DNA of 64,000 bases from Cellulomonas sp. (GCF_015234515.1 NZ_JADGMY010000028.1:186001-250000); one strand, 5' to 3'. Shown: positions 49,149-58,588, counted from the first letter of the stretch. The notes: generated by a model from the letters alone, not told the origin. Translations and numbers: made by a program.

Positions 49149-50678
49149 TCAGTACGCCCCGGCGCCGCCGAACACCGCACGGCCCGTCTTCCAGAGGATC
49201 AGCAGGTCCATCGACACCGACCAGTTGTCGACGTACCGCAGGTCGAGCCGCACCGACTCCTCCCAGTCCAGGTCGGACCGCCCGCTGACCTGCCACAGGC
49301 CCGTCAGCCCGGGCCGCACGTGCAGCCGCCGGTGCACGGAGTCGTGGTACGCCTCGACCTCCTCGAGCAGCGGCGGCCGCGGCCCGACGAGCGCCATGTC
49401 GCCCTTGATGATGTTGACGAGCTGCGGCAGCTCGTCGATCGAGAAGCGACGCAGGACCCGGCCGATCGGCGTGACCCGCGGGTCGTCCGCCATCTTGAAC
49501 AGGACGCCGTCGTGGCCTCCCGACGCCAGGAGCGCGGCGCGACGCTCGTCCGCGTCGCGGTACATCGTGCGGAGCTTGTACATCACGAACTGCGTGCCGT
49601 CCTGGCCCACCCGCACCTGGCGGTAGATCGCACCACCCGGGGAGGTCACCGCGACCACCAGCGCCGCGAGGCTGAGCAACGGCCACAGCAGCAGCAGCGC
49701 GAGCCCGGCCACGGTGACGTCGAGGACCTGCTTCATCACGAGGCGCGGACGGGGCGAGGCGACCTGCACCTCGAGCAGCGAGAGACCGGCGGTGGGGCGG
49801 ACCGTCAGGCGCGGCGCCCCGACCTCCACGATGTCCGGGACCACCACGAGCTGCGCGCCCGCCCGCGACAGCGCCCAGGACAGCCGGCGCAGGGCGTCCC
49901 CGCTCAGGCAGGTCCCGGTCACCAGCACGACGTCGGCACCGCGGTCGACGGTCACCTGCACCACGTCGGCCACCGCGCCGAGCACGGGGACGCCCGCGAC
50001 GGAGGTCGCCCGGCCGATCGAGGGGACGCACACCCCGTCGATCCGGTAGCCGTGGTGCGGTGCCGCGGAGATGTTGCGCACGACGCCGGCGGCCGACACC
50101 TCGTCGCCGACCACGACGGTGCGCATGACCCCCTCGCCCTGCATCCGCAGCCGGTGGAGGTGGCGGCGCTCCAGGTAGCGGGCGACCCAGGCGATGACCA
50201 GCGTGAGCGGGACGCCGACGAGCACGTAGCTGCGCGGCACGGGCACGCGCAGCACGTAGCCGAGAGTCATGAGGATCAGGACCATGGCGACGGCGGCGCG
50301 CAACGGGGCCTGGAACTCCGCCGGACCGTCCCCCGCCACGCTCCTGCGGTAGCCGCCCGAGAGCAGGACGAGGGTGATGAACAGCGCGGCGCCGCCGCAC
50401 GCGAGCCGTCCCGCGGTCAGCAGACCGTGCGCCGGCGCCAGGACGGCGGCCGCCACGAGGAGGGCGATGAGCATGTCGAGCACGACGGCGACGAGCCCGT
50501 ACCGGCGGCTGACCGCCGCCCACGCGACGGCACGCGCCGCCGGGTCCGAGTTCTCGGGCGTCAGGCGCGGGACGAACGGCTCCGACGACGCCCACGAGCG
50601 GCGCGGCTGGAGCGCACGACCGCGCCGTTCCCCGACCCCGTCGACAGGACCTGCTGCCTGATCCGTGGTCAGTGTCAT
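49149..50678 (-). CDS. Polyprenyl-phosphate sugar-1-phosphate transferase (WbaP/WcaJ type)
   Basis: A 509-residue initiating enzyme. Four to five membrane helices occupy about residues 60-165, then a Rossmann-like domain (VMRTVVVGDEVSAAGVVRNI). A further helix (about 320-345) precedes the catalytic domain: VGQDGTQFVMYKLRTMYRDADE, FKMADDPRVTPIGRVLRRFSIDELPQL, GDMALVGPRPPLLEEVEAY and RPGLTGLWQVSGRSDLDWEE. It transfers a sugar-1-phosphate to undecaprenyl phosphate, starting repeat-unit assembly. The ATG at 50678 follows GGGGGAG. Upstream lie several CGGGTGAA-type motifs. Probably first gene of the seven-gene operon down to 43654. Confidence 0.94.
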   Translation of the reverse strand: MTLTTDQAAGPVDGVGERRGRALQPRRSWASSEPFVPRLTPENSDPAARAVAWAAVSRRYGLVAVVLDMLIALLVAAAVLAPAHGLLTAGRLACGGAALFITLVLLSGGYRRSVAGDGPAEFQAPLRAAVAMVLILMTLGYVLRVPVPRSYVLVGVPLTLVIAWVARYLERRHLHRLRMQGEGVMRTVVVGDEVSAAGVVRNISAAPHHGYRIDGVCVPSIGRATSVAGVPVLGAVADVVQVTVDRGADVVLVTGTCLSGDALRRLSWALSRAGAQLVVVPDIVEVGAPRLTVRPTAGLSLLEVQVASPRPRLVMKQVLDVTVAGLALLLLWPLLSLAALVVAVTSPGGAIYRQVRVGQDGTQFVMYKLRTMYRDADERRAALLASGGHDGVLFKMADDPRVTPIGRVLRRFSIDELPQLVNIIKGDMALVGPRPPLLEEVEAYHDSVHRRLHVRPGLTGLWQVSGRSDLDWEESVRLDLRYVDNWSVSMDLLILWKTGRAVFGGAGAY

Positions 50679-50757
50679 GTCTCCCCCGTCGCCGCATGCG
50701 CCTCGTGCTCTTGGGAGGCTATACGGCGATTTCGGGAGGTTGGGACCTTTGTGCCCT

Positions 50758-50823
50758 ATTTCACCCGTTCTGTGAAACAGTTCGGAGGACCAGGGGTGAC
50801 GGGGCGCCGTCGTTCGGGTGAAC
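50758..50823. promoter_or_regulatory. CGGGTGAA-type motif cluster before the sugar transferase
   Basis: ATTTCACCCG (50758-50767, inverted), TGTGAAAC (50771-50778) and CGGGTGAAC (50815-50823) lie 80-145 bases upstream of the sugar transferase start. TTTCAC and GTGAAA around ACCCG-TTCT also form an imperfect palindrome. One of the densest occurrences of the recurrent motif. Confidence 0.45.
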
Positions 50824-50837
50824 GTCCGGCGTCGGTG

Positions 50838-51458
50838 TCAGGCCTTCGTGTGGAACCTCAGCTGGGCGGCCTCGAGGCCCTCGAGCACGACGGCCTCGAC
50901 GGCGTCCGCCGCTCGGTCCACCAGCCACGGCAGGTCCTTGCGCTCCGGACCGGAGAAGTCCTTGAGGACGAAGTCCGCGGGGTCCTGCCGGCCGGGCGGC
51001 CGTCCGACACCGACCCGCACGCGCACGTAGTCCTTGGTGCCGAGCGCCTTCGTCGTGTCCCGCAGGCCGTTGTGCCCACCCTCGCCGCCGCCGCGCTTGA
51101 GCCGCACGTCGGCGAACGGGATGTCGAGCTCGTCGTGCACGACGACGACGCGCTCCGCCGGCACGTCGTGGTACCGCGCGAGCGCCGCGACGGGACCGCC
51201 CGACACGTTCATGTAGGTGGTTGGCTTCGCGAGGACCACCCGGGGGCCCGGCGCGCCGCCGGGCAGGGTGCCGAGCCTCGCCTCGGCGGTCGCGGCCTGC
51301 GGCCGACGACCGAGGAGGCCCCCGCCGCGCGCCGCGAACGTCACGCCGGTGCGCCGTGCGAGCTCGTCGAGCACCATCTGACCGACGTTGTGCCGGTTGC
51401 CGGCGTACTGCGCGCCGGGGTTGCCGAGGCCGACGAGGAGCCAGGGTCCGTCGCTCAC
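50838..51458 (-). CDS. pth: Peptidyl-tRNA hydrolase
   Basis: A 206-residue Pth that releases tRNA from prematurely terminated peptidyl-tRNA. The catalytic landmarks are present: [27 protein letters not shown] (Asn and catalytic His), [47 protein letters not shown] and [10 protein letters not shown]. The GTG at 51458 follows GGAGG. It lies downstream of rplY with a terminator-like hairpin between them; the rplY-pth order is standard in actinobacteria. Confidence 0.97.
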   Translation of the reverse strand: MSDGPWLLVGLGNPGAQYAGNRHNVGQMVLDELARRTGVTFAARGGGLLGRRPQAATAEARLGTLPGGAPGPRVVLAKPTTYMNVSGGPVAALARYHDVPAERVVVVHDELDIPFADVRLKRGGGEGGHNGLRDTTKALGTKDYVRVRVGVGRPPGRQDPADFVLKDFSGPERKDLPWLVDRAADAVEAVVLEGLEAAQLRFHTKA

Positions 51459-51518
51459 GGGGTGGTCCTCCAGGAGTGGGCAGGTCGCCGGCGACCGGCG
51501 GGGCAGGACGGGGGCACG

Positions 51519-51554
51519 ACGACGCCCGGCACCGTGGACGGTACCGGGCGTCGT
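51519..51554 (-). terminator. Terminator hairpin after rplY
   Basis: An 11-bp outer stem (ACGACGCCCGG / CCGGGCGTCGT) and a 5-bp inner stem (ACCGT / ACGGT), 17 bases after the rplY stop codon. Nearly the same sequence as the eno terminator at 10052-10096. Confidence 0.75.
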
Positions 51555-51570
51555 GGGGTGCTGCGGAGGA

Positions 51571-52197
51571 TCAGGCCTTCTCGGCGGCTGCGGCCGACGC
51601 GGCCGACTGGGTCGCGGCGAGGTCGCTCGCGGCCTCGTCGGCGGCGACGTCCGCGGCGGACGCCTGCGGGGTGCTGATGGTCACGACCGTCACCTCGGGG
51701 TCGCCCATGAGCGTGGCACCCTCCGGCAGGACGACGTCACCGGCGGTGATGACGGCACCGTCGAGCAGGCCCTCGATCGAGACCTCGACCGACTGCGGCA
51801 GGTTCGTCGCCTCGGCCTCGAGGAACAGGTTCTGCGTCTCGACGACGTGGATCGTGCCGGGGGCGGACTCACCGACGATGTGCACCTGCACGTCGACGGA
51901 GACCTTCTCGCCCTTGCGGACGATGAGCAGGTCGACGTGCTCGATGATCTGACGCACGACGTCACGCTGGACGTCCTTGACGATCGCGAGCGTCGACGTG
52001 CCGTCGAGGTCGATCGAGTACAGCGCGTTGGAGTGCTTGAGCGCGAGCATCGTCTCGTGGCCCGGGAGCGCGACGTGCAGCGGCTCGGTGCCGTGCCCGT
52101 ACAGGACGGCGGGGATCTGGTTCGCGCGGCGCAGACGGCGCGCGGCGCCCTTGCCGAACTCGGTGCGGGCGGCGGCGGCGAGCTTGATCTCGGACAC
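51571..52197 (-). CDS. rplY: Ribosomal protein bL25, Ctc form
   Basis: A 208-residue bL25 of the long CTC/general-stress type: the N-terminal 5S rRNA-binding domain ([40 protein letters not shown] ... FRD-like [15 protein letters not shown]) and the C-terminal TL5-like beta domain ending around VTISTP. An Ala-rich tail of ~30 residues follows. The GTG at 52197 has GAGGAG upstream. A TAGGAT -10-like element (52439-52434) overlaps the end of the preceding SIMPL gene, suggesting its own promoter and a ~230-base leader. Confidence 0.95.
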   Translation of the reverse strand: MSEIKLAAAARTEFGKGAARRLRRANQIPAVLYGHGTEPLHVALPGHETMLALKHSNALYSIDLDGTSTLAIVKDVQRDVVRQIIEHVDLLIVRKGEKVSVDVQVHIVGESAPGTIHVVETQNLFLEAEATNLPQSVEVSIEGLLDGAVITAGDVVLPEGATLMGDPEVTVVTISTPQASAADVAADEAASDLAATQSAASAAAAEKA

Positions 52198-52435
52198 TGG
52201 TGCTCCTCAGGCGTGGCGTGGCTCCGCGGTGGTGCGCGGGCGCTGGTCTGGCGTGCTGCCCCGGGGGCGATGGCTCCTCGGGTGGTGCGGGCACGTGGCC
52301 CGGTGGCCTCGACGCGGGACGCAGGACGGGCACGCGGAGGCGACCACCCAGTCGATCACGGAGCCGGGGGCCTCACCGGAGATGGTGCATCCGGTCCGAC
52401 CGTCCGTCGTCCCTCGCCGAGGCAACCTGACGATC

Positions 52436-53149
52436 CTACCGGACCGTGGGGCCGTCCTCGACCTCCGGCCCGGCCGTCCCGGCCGATCCTGCCTCCGGCG
52501 CCCAGGCCCAGCGCACGGTCACCGCGGCCTGCACGGTCTGCTCACCCGGCTCGACCGGCACCGCGAACGCCTCGGCGCGGGCCGCGCGCGCGAAGAGCGG
52601 CGCCGCCCCGCCGGGCTCGTCCTCGTGCACCCACAGCACCGCCCCGGTCGCACGACCCGCCAGCTGCGCGAGGTGCGCGGCCTTCGCCGCGGCGTCCTGC
52701 CACGCGGCCTCCCGCGCACGCGCCTGCGCCGCGGTCGGGTCGCTCACGACGAGGCGCAGCCCGCCGAGCCGCACGGGCGACCCCCCGGCCGCGACCGCCC
52801 TGCCGATCACGTCACCCGCGGTGCCGACGTCGTGCAGCGTCACGACCATGCCGAGGCGGGCCACGACGCGCAGCGACTGCCCGTCGGGGCCGGTCTGCTC
52901 GGTCCAGGTCGACGTCGCACCGGTGCGCACGGCGCGGTCGTCGACCCCGGCGTCACGCAGCGCCGCCCGCACGTCCGCCAACGCGTCGGTGGCCTCGCGG
53001 AGCGCCGCGGCGACGTCGTCCGCACGGACCTCGGTCGCCAGGTCCGCCACCACGACGTCCGGCACGGCGTCGGCCGCGCCGGTGCCGCGCACGGTCACGC
53101 CCCCGCGGGGGCGGTCGTCGTGCCGGCCGACGTCGTGGGCGTCTCTCAT
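52436..53149 (-). CDS. SIMPL (DUF541) domain protein
   Basis: A 237-residue protein with the SIMPL/DUF541 layout: GVTVRGTGAADAVPDVVVADLATEVRADDVAAALREATDALADVRAALRDAGV, a central YxxT-like RTGATSTWTEQTGPDGQSLRVVARLGMVVTLHDV, and a C-terminal REAAWQDAAAKAAHLAQLAGRATGAVLWVHE. No signal peptide is visible, unlike many family members. Function unknown; relatives have been linked to interactions with kinase-like proteins and outer-membrane or periplasmic stress. Its ATG lies one base after the prs stop codon, so it is co-transcribed with glmU-prs. Start at 53149 has only a weak ribosome binding site. Confidence 0.8.
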   Translation of the reverse strand: MRDAHDVGRHDDRPRGGVTVRGTGAADAVPDVVVADLATEVRADDVAAALREATDALADVRAALRDAGVDDRAVRTGATSTWTEQTGPDGQSLRVVARLGMVVTLHDVGTAGDVIGRAVAAGGSPVRLGGLRLVVSDPTAAQARAREAAWQDAAAKAAHLAQLAGRATGAVLWVHEDEPGGAAPLFARAARAEAFAVPVEPGEQTVQAAVTVRWAWAPEAGSAGTAGPEVEDGPTVR

Positions 53150-53150
53150 G

Positions 53151-54134
53151 TCAGGCGTTGCCGTCGAACAGCGACGTCACCGAGCCGTCGTCGAACACCT
53201 CACGGATCGCCCTCGCCAGCAGCGGCGCGATCGACAGGACGGTGAGCTGCGGGAAGCGGCTCTCCTCGGCGATCGGCAGCGTGTCGGTGACGATGACCTC
53301 GCGCGCGCCGCACTCCTGCAGCCGCTCGACCGCGGGGTCCGACAGCACGCCGTGCGTCGCGGCGACGATGACGTCCTTCGCCCCGGCCTCGAGGACGACG
53401 CGCACGGCACCGGTGATCGTGCCGGCGGTGTCGATGAGGTCGTCGACGATCACGCAGCTCTTGCCCTCGACGTCGCCGACCACGCGGTTGGCGACGGCCT
53501 TGTTGGGGCTGCGGATGTCGCGGGTCTTGTGCACGAAGGCCAGGGGGCCACCGCCCAGCTTGGCGGCCCACTGCTCCGCGACCCGGATGCGCCCGGCGTC
53601 CGGGGAGACGACGGTGACGTTCGACGTGTCGACGCGGGTGCGCACGTACTCGACGAGGATCGGCTGCGCCCACAGGTGGTCGACCGGCCCGTTGAAGAAC
53701 CCCTGCGTCTGCGCGGCGTGCAGGTCGACGCTCATGATGCGGTCGGCGCCGGCCGTGCGGAACAGGTCCGCCATGAGCCGGGCCGAGATCGGCTCGCGTC
53801 CTCGGTGCTTCTTGTCCTGACGCGCGTACGGGTAGAACGGCGCGACCACGGTGATCGTCTTGGCGGACGCGCGCTTGAGCGCGTCGACCATGAGGAGCTG
53901 CTCCATCATCCACTGGTTGATGGGCGAGCAGTGCGACTGCAGGACGAACGCGTCGGCGCCGCGCACCGACTCCCCGAACCGCACGTAGATCTCGCCGTTG
54001 GCGAAGTCGTACGCCGTCGTCGGCAGCAGCTCGATCCCCAGGGCGTCGGCGACGTCCTGCGCCAGCTCGGGGTGGGCCCGGCCCGATGCCAGGACCAGGC
54101 GCTTCTCCCCGTCGTGGCTGATGATGCCGGTCAT
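53151..54134 (-). CDS. prs: Ribose-phosphate pyrophosphokinase
   Basis: A 327-residue PRPP synthetase, supplying PRPP for purine, pyrimidine, His, Trp and NAD synthesis. Landmarks: [46 protein letters not shown], the flexible-loop region [24 protein letters not shown], metal-binding [27 protein letters not shown] and the PRPP loop [13 protein letters not shown]. The ATG at 54134 overlaps the glmU stop by four bases (ATGA). The SIMPL gene follows after one base. Confidence 0.98.
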   Translation of the reverse strand: MTGIISHDGEKRLVLASGRAHPELAQDVADALGIELLPTTAYDFANGEIYVRFGESVRGADAFVLQSHCSPINQWMMEQLLMVDALKRASAKTITVVAPFYPYARQDKKHRGREPISARLMADLFRTAGADRIMSVDLHAAQTQGFFNGPVDHLWAQPILVEYVRTRVDTSNVTVVSPDAGRIRVAEQWAAKLGGGPLAFVHKTRDIRSPNKAVANRVVGDVEGKSCVIVDDLIDTAGTITGAVRVVLEAGAKDVIVAATHGVLSDPAVERLQECGAREVIVTDTLPIAEESRFPQLTVLSIAPLLARAIREVFDDGSVTSLFDGNA

Positions 54135-55798
54135 CGCTGCTGCCCACCCTCTGTCGTCGTGCCGCCCGCGGGGATGTCCGTCGGGTCGTCGAGCTCTGCC
54201 GGCTGTCCCGGCAGCCGCGGGGGTGGCGTCACGGGGATCGCCGCGGTCGCCGCGCGCTCCAGCTCCGCGCGTGCCTGCGGCGACAGACCGGCCACGTCCC
54301 GCGTGCCCCGCGCCCGCGCGGCCGCCTCCGCGGCGGGGGTCCCCGCGCGCGAGCGGGCGACCCAGCCCTCGATGTTGCGCTGCGAGCCCGCGCTGACGGC
54401 CAGCGCGCCCGGTGGCACGTCGCGCCGCACGACGGTGCCCGCGCCCGTGTACGCGCCGTCGCCCACGACGACGGGCGCGACGAACATGTTGTCCGAGCCC
54501 GTCCGGGCGTGGGACCCGATGACGGTGCGGTGCTTGTTGACGCCGTCGAAGTTCACGGTCACCGACGCGGCACCGATGTTCGAGTGCTCGCCGATCGTCG
54601 CGTCGCCGACGTACGACAGGTGCGGGATCTTCGACCCGGTCCCGATCTGCGCGTTCTTCGTCTCGACGAACGTGCCGATCTTGCCGTCCGCGCCCAGGTC
54701 CGTGCCGGGGCGCAGGTACGCGAACGGGCCGACGGTCGCGCCCGCGCCGATCACCGACAGCGAGCCGTGGGTGCGCACGACGGTCGCGCGCGGGCCGACC
54801 TCGACGTCCGTGAGCGTCGTGTCCGGCCCGACCGTCGCACCCTCGCCGACCACCGTCGCGCCGTGCAGCTGCGTGCCCGGCAGGAGGGTGACGTCCCGCG
54901 CGAGCTCGACGTCGACGTCGACCCACGTGCTGGCGGGGTCGACGACCGTGACACCCTCGCGCATCCAGTCGTCGAGCAGGCGGCGGTTCAGCTCCGCGCG
55001 CAGGACCGCCAGCTGGACGCGGTCGTTGACGCCCTCGACGCTCAGCCGGTCGTCGGTGCGCAGCGCGCGCACGTGCCCGCCGTCGGCCCGTGCGATCGCG
55101 AGCACGTCCGTCAGGTACACCTCGCCCTGCGCGTTGTCACGGCCCAGGCGCGCGAGCCCGGCGCGCAGCACGGCGGCGTCGAAGACGTACACCGAGGTGT
55201 TGATCTCGGTGACCGCGCGCTCCTCGGGGCTCGCGTCCTTCTCCTCGACGATCCCCAGCACATCGCCCGTGCCGGGCTCGCGCAGGATCCGGCCGTACCC
55301 CGTGGGCTCGGGGACCTCCGTGGTGAGCACCGTCACGGCGTTCCCGTCGGCGGCGTGCGCCGCCAGCAGCTCGCGCAGCGTGCCGGCGTCGAGCAGCGGG
55401 ACGTCACCGGCCATGACGACGACGGCACCGGTGAGGACCGAGTCGGCGGCGGAACCGCCCACGTCGTGCCCCCGCGCGGCGGCGTCGGCCGTGGCCGCCT
55501 GCGCCGCGGCGTCGAGCGCGGACATCGCGACCTGCACGGCGCGCCCGGTGCCGGGGATGTCGTCCTGGTCCACGAGCAGCACGTCCGGGTCGACCTGCAG
55601 GACGTGCGCGGCGACGAGCTCGCGCTCGTGGCGGACCACCACGGCGATGCGGTCGGGCTCGAGCGCACGGGCCGCGGCCAGCGCGTGGCCGACCATGCTG
55701 CGCCCACCGAGGTGATGCAGGACCTTGGGGACGGCGGAGCGCATGCGGGTGCCCTCACCCGCTGCGAGGACGACGACGGCGGCTGGGCGGACGGTCAC
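54131..55798 (-). CDS. glmU: Bifunctional GlmU (GlcNAc-1-P uridyltransferase / GlcN-1-P acetyltransferase)
   Basis: A 555-residue enzyme making UDP-GlcNAc for peptidoglycan and surface glycans. The N-terminal uridyltransferase shows [41 protein letters not shown] and [22 protein letters not shown]. The left-handed beta-helix acetyltransferase shows [39 protein letters not shown] and [28 protein letters not shown]. It is ~100 residues longer than E. coli GlmU: an Ala-rich insertion (about 100-125) in the uridyltransferase domain and a ~60-residue Pro-rich tail. GTG at 55798 with GAGGAG upstream; a TAGAGT -10-like element lies at 55859-55854. Confidence 0.97.
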   Translation of the reverse strand: MTVRPAAVVVLAAGEGTRMRSAVPKVLHHLGGRSMVGHALAAARALEPDRIAVVVRHERELVAAHVLQVDPDVLLVDQDDIPGTGRAVQVAMSALDAAAQAATADAAARGHDVGGSAADSVLTGAVVVMAGDVPLLDAGTLRELLAAHAADGNAVTVLTTEVPEPTGYGRILREPGTGDVLGIVEEKDASPEERAVTEINTSVYVFDAAVLRAGLARLGRDNAQGEVYLTDVLAIARADGGHVRALRTDDRLSVEGVNDRVQLAVLRAELNRRLLDDWMREGVTVVDPASTWVDVDVELARDVTLLPGTQLHGATVVGEGATVGPDTTLTDVEVGPRATVVRTHGSLSVIGAGATVGPFAYLRPGTDLGADGKIGTFVETKNAQIGTGSKIPHLSYVGDATIGEHSNIGAASVTVNFDGVNKHRTVIGSHARTGSDNMFVAPVVVGDGAYTGAGTVVRRDVPPGALAVSAGSQRNIEGWVARSRAGTPAAEAAARARGTRDVAGLSPQARAELERAATAAIPVTPPPRLPGQPAELDDPTDIPAGGTTTEGGQQR

Positions 55799-55943
55799 CA
55801 GTGGTGCTCCTCGCGGATCTGCCCGGGACGGGCGATGGTTCTGCCGTGATGTGACTCTACCGCTGACGCACGGGCCCCCTGCGCGGACCTCGGCCCTCGC
55901 GACGCGTGTCACATCCGCGTGCCGCCGGACGCGACGTCGCGGG

Positions 55944-56311
55944 TCACCCCATGCCGCACGCCCACCAGTCACCGTCGAGGTGCACCGGGTCCGCACAGGT
56001 CCAGCCGCGCATGTCCAGCCCCGCCGGGGACCCGGACCGCATGTGGAAGAAGCCCCCGGCGTCGTCGGGGATGCCCGTCCACTGCGGGAAGAAGACGTGG
56101 TCGTCCCCGACGTCGACGGTGCCGCAGCGACGGCGAGCACCAGCGCGACGGAACCGACACCGGCGCACACCGCGCTTCGCGCCCCGCGCCGCCAGGTGAC
56201 GACGATCGCCGCGACGACCGTCAGCGGGATCGCCACGAGCGCCCCGAGCCCGTAGACCACGGGGACGAGGCCGCGTCGGCTGCATCCGCCGCACGGTAGG
56301 GGAAACGGCAC
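55944..56311 (-). pseudogene. Small membrane protein gene with apparent frameshift
   Basis: From a GTG at 56311 the minus strand encodes [14 protein letters not shown] and two hydrophobic segments ([36 protein letters not shown]), then loses sense near 56125. From about the same point another frame reads [19 protein letters not shown] and ends GDWWACGMG with a stop at 55944. Adding one base at 56115-56130 would join the two into one ~120-residue two-helix protein with a Trp/Cys-rich exported C-terminus. Either a real frameshift, so a pseudogene, or a one-base sequence error. Family not recognised. Confidence 0.5.
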
Positions 56312-56419
56312 GCCCGGGTCGTCATACCCTCGGCGGACGTCCGGGAACCGCGCGACCCGGTCGCGCGTTCAGCCCTCGCCGACCCGACCAGGGCCGGCCC
56401 CCACCCCGCAAGGAGCACT

Positions 56420-57061
56420 GTGACGTCGTCGACCCCCGCGACCGTCGAGCCCGTCGAGCCCGGCCAGGCCGTCGAGCCCGGCCAGCCCGTCGAGCCCCTC
56501 GACCCGAGCCGCTCCTACGGACGCTCCGTCTCCTCGCTCATCTTCTTCTCGCGGTGGCTGCAGCTGCCGCTGTACCTCGGGCTCATCGCCGCGCAGGTCG
56601 TCTACGTGTGGCAGTTCCTCAAGGAGCTGTGGCACCTCGTGCAGTTCTCCGTGACGGGGCACGAGGTGCACGGCATGGAGGGCTTCGGCACCGAGGCGAC
56701 GACGATGCTCGTCGTCCTGGGCCTCGTCGACGTCGTGATGATCTCGAACCTGCTCATCATGGTGATCATCGGCGGCTACGAGACGTTCGTGTCCCGCATG
56801 CGGCTCGACGGGCACCCCGACCAGCCCGAGTGGCTGAGCCACGTCAACGCCAACGTGCTGAAGACGAAGCTCGCGATGTCGATCATCGGCATCTCGTCGA
56901 TCCACCTGCTGCGCACGTTCATCGAGTCGTCCGTGGGCGACGTCAGCGCCGAGACGATGATGTGGCAGACGATCATCCACGTCGCGTTCGTCGCCTCCGC
57001 GCTCGCGCTCGCGTGGATCGACAAGATGTCCCAGGGGTCCGGTCCCCGCAACGCCCACTGA
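56420..57061 (+). CDS. UPF0114 (YqhA-like) membrane protein
   Basis: A 213-residue protein of the TIGR00645/UPF0114 family. After a ~30-residue Pro/Glu/Val-rich N-terminus with VEPGQ repeats come four hydrophobic segments. Characteristic stretches are FFSRWLQLPLYLGLIAAQVVYVWQFLKELWHL, VDVVMISNLLIMVIIGGYETFVSRM, WLSHVNANVLKTKLAMSIIGISSIHLLRTFI and the C-terminal WQTIIHVAFVASALALAWIDKM. Function is unknown in the family. The GTG at 56420 has AAGGAG upstream. Followed 63 bases later by an MFS transporter gene on the same strand. Confidence 0.88.
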   Translation: MTSSTPATVEPVEPGQAVEPGQPVEPLDPSRSYGRSVSSLIFFSRWLQLPLYLGLIAAQVVYVWQFLKELWHLVQFSVTGHEVHGMEGFGTEATTMLVVLGLVDVVMISNLLIMVIIGGYETFVSRMRLDGHPDQPEWLSHVNANVLKTKLAMSIIGISSIHLLRTFIESSVGDVSAETMMWQTIIHVAFVASALALAWIDKMSQGSGPRNAH

Positions 57062-57123
57062 CGCGGCCGGTGGGGCCGTGCGACAGTGACCGCGCCCGCC
57101 GCCCCCGCGCCACCGAGGACCCC

Positions 57124-58359
57124 GTGCCCACGCTGACCTACGTCGCCACCCGCCGCTCCGCCCACGCGGGCTACGTGGTCCAGGCGATCGTCAACAACCT
57201 CGCACCGCTGCTGTTCGTCGTCTTCCACACGTCGCTGGACGTGCCGGTCGCGCAGCTCGGCGTGCTCGCGTCGCTGAACTTCGGGGTGCAGCTGCTCACG
57301 GACCTGGTGGCCGTGCGCGTCGTCGACCGCGTGGGGTACCGCCGGCCCCTGGTCCTCGCGCACGCGCTCGCCGCGCTCGGGCTCGTGCTGCTGGCGGTGC
57401 TGCCCCTGGTGCTCGGCTCACCGTTCGTCGGGCTGTGCCTGGCGGTCGTCGTGTACGGCGTGGGCGGGGGCCTGCTCGAGGTGCTCGTGTCGCCCGTCGT
57501 CGAGCACCTGCCCAGCCCGTCGGAGACGAAGGCCACCGGCATGGCGCTCGCGCACTCCTTCTACTGCTGGGGGCAGCTCGCGGTCGTCGTCCTGACCACG
57601 GCGCTGCTGGCGCTGCTCGGCACGGACCTGTGGCCGCTGCTGCCGGTGCTGTGGGCGGTGGTGCCGCTGGTGAACCTCGCCTTCCTGCTGCGCGTCCCCA
57701 TGCCGCCGACCGTCCCCGACGAGCACCGCACCCCGCTGCGCAGCCTCTTCGGCACGCCGCTGTTCCTCGCGGCGCTCGTCCTCATGGCCACCGGCGGTGC
57801 GGCCGAGCTGACGATGGCGCAGTGGTCCTCGTTCTTCGCCGAGCAGGGCACCGGCGTCCCCAAGGAGGTCGGTGACCTGCTCGGGCCCGGCCTGTTCGCC
57901 CTGCTCATGGGCCTGGGGCGCGCCGCGTACGGGCTGTGGGGCCACGGCGTGCCCCTGCGGCCGCTGCTCGCGGCGTCCGGCGCGGCGGCCGCCGTCTGCT
58001 ACGTCGTCGCCGCGACCGCGTCCGTGCCCGCCGTCAGCCTGGTGGCGTGCGCGCTGTGCGGGCTCGCCGTGGCGCTGCTGTGGCCGGGGACGTTCTCGCT
58101 GACGGCCGCGCGGTTCCCCCTGGGAGGCGCCGCGATGTTCGCGGTGCTGGCGCTCGCGGGCGACGCGGGCGGCACGTTCGGCCCGCTCGGGGCCGGGCTG
58201 CTCGCGGACCTGGCCGGCGGCCCGCTGGCCGGGCTCGCGACGGCCCTGCCGCCGGACACCGGCACCGGCCTGCGCGTCGGGATGCTGCTGAGCGCGCTCG
58301 TCCCGGTGGTCTTCGCCGTCACGGTCCTGACGACGGGCAGCCGCGACACCGACCGCTGA
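57124..58359 (+). CDS. MFS transporter
   Basis: A 411-residue major facilitator superfamily protein with twelve predicted hydrophobic segments. The loop 2-3 motif appears as DLVAVRVVDRVGYRRPLVL, and GMALAHSFYCWGQLAVVVLTTALLALLG and GALLLADLAG-like GAGLLADLAGG segments are present. The general form resembles FucP/sugar-type or uncharacterised actinobacterial MFS exporters; substrate cannot be assigned. The GTG at 57124 follows GAGGA. It ends 53 bases before the convergent tRNA-Gln gene. Confidence 0.87.
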   Translation: MPTLTYVATRRSAHAGYVVQAIVNNLAPLLFVVFHTSLDVPVAQLGVLASLNFGVQLLTDLVAVRVVDRVGYRRPLVLAHALAALGLVLLAVLPLVLGSPFVGLCLAVVVYGVGGGLLEVLVSPVVEHLPSPSETKATGMALAHSFYCWGQLAVVVLTTALLALLGTDLWPLLPVLWAVVPLVNLAFLLRVPMPPTVPDEHRTPLRSLFGTPLFLAALVLMATGGAAELTMAQWSSFFAEQGTGVPKEVGDLLGPGLFALLMGLGRAAYGLWGHGVPLRPLLAASGAAAAVCYVVAATASVPAVSLVACALCGLAVALLWPGTFSLTAARFPLGGAAMFAVLALAGDAGGTFGPLGAGLLADLAGGPLAGLATALPPDTGTGLRVGMLLSALVPVVFAVTVLTTGSRDTDR

Positions 58360-58412
58360 CGCCGGCCACCGACGCCGGCGCCGGGCTGCACGCACGGCGC
58401 CGGGCGCACTGG

Positions 58413-58484
58413 CTCCGCCCCCAGGATTCGAACCTGGACCGCACGGCTCCAAAGGCCGGCGTGCTGCCGTTACACCAGGGCGGA
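58413..58484 (-). tRNA. tRNA-Gln (UUG)
   Basis: The minus strand folds into a standard cloverleaf: acceptor TCCGCCC/GGGCGGA, D arm with GGTGTAACGGCAGC, anticodon loop CTTTGGA giving UUG, and T arm CCAGG-TTCGAAT-CCTGG. Discriminator G; CCA not encoded. U1-A72 and the UUG anticodon are usual for bacterial tRNA-Gln. Confidence 0.96.
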
Positions 58485-58537
58485 TCGGCGCCCCAGTCTG
58501 CCAGGTGCGCCACCGGAGACGCCCCGCCGCCCCCGGT

Positions 58538-58552
58538 GTCCTCCGGGAGGAC
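58538..58552. promoter_or_regulatory. Candidate TetR operator
   Basis: GTCCTCCGGGAGGAC is a perfect palindrome with 7-bp arms around a central G, 36 bases upstream of the TetR-family gene start. Position and symmetry suggest autoregulation. Confidence 0.45.
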
Positions 58553-58588
58553 GATCCTGCACGTCACGCCGCACGGCACAATGGACCG

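Noticed and set aside
52207-52425. A 72-codon minus-strand open frame between the SIMPL gene and rplY
   Set aside because: Not protein-like in composition, no start signal, and it falls in what appears to be the rplY leader.
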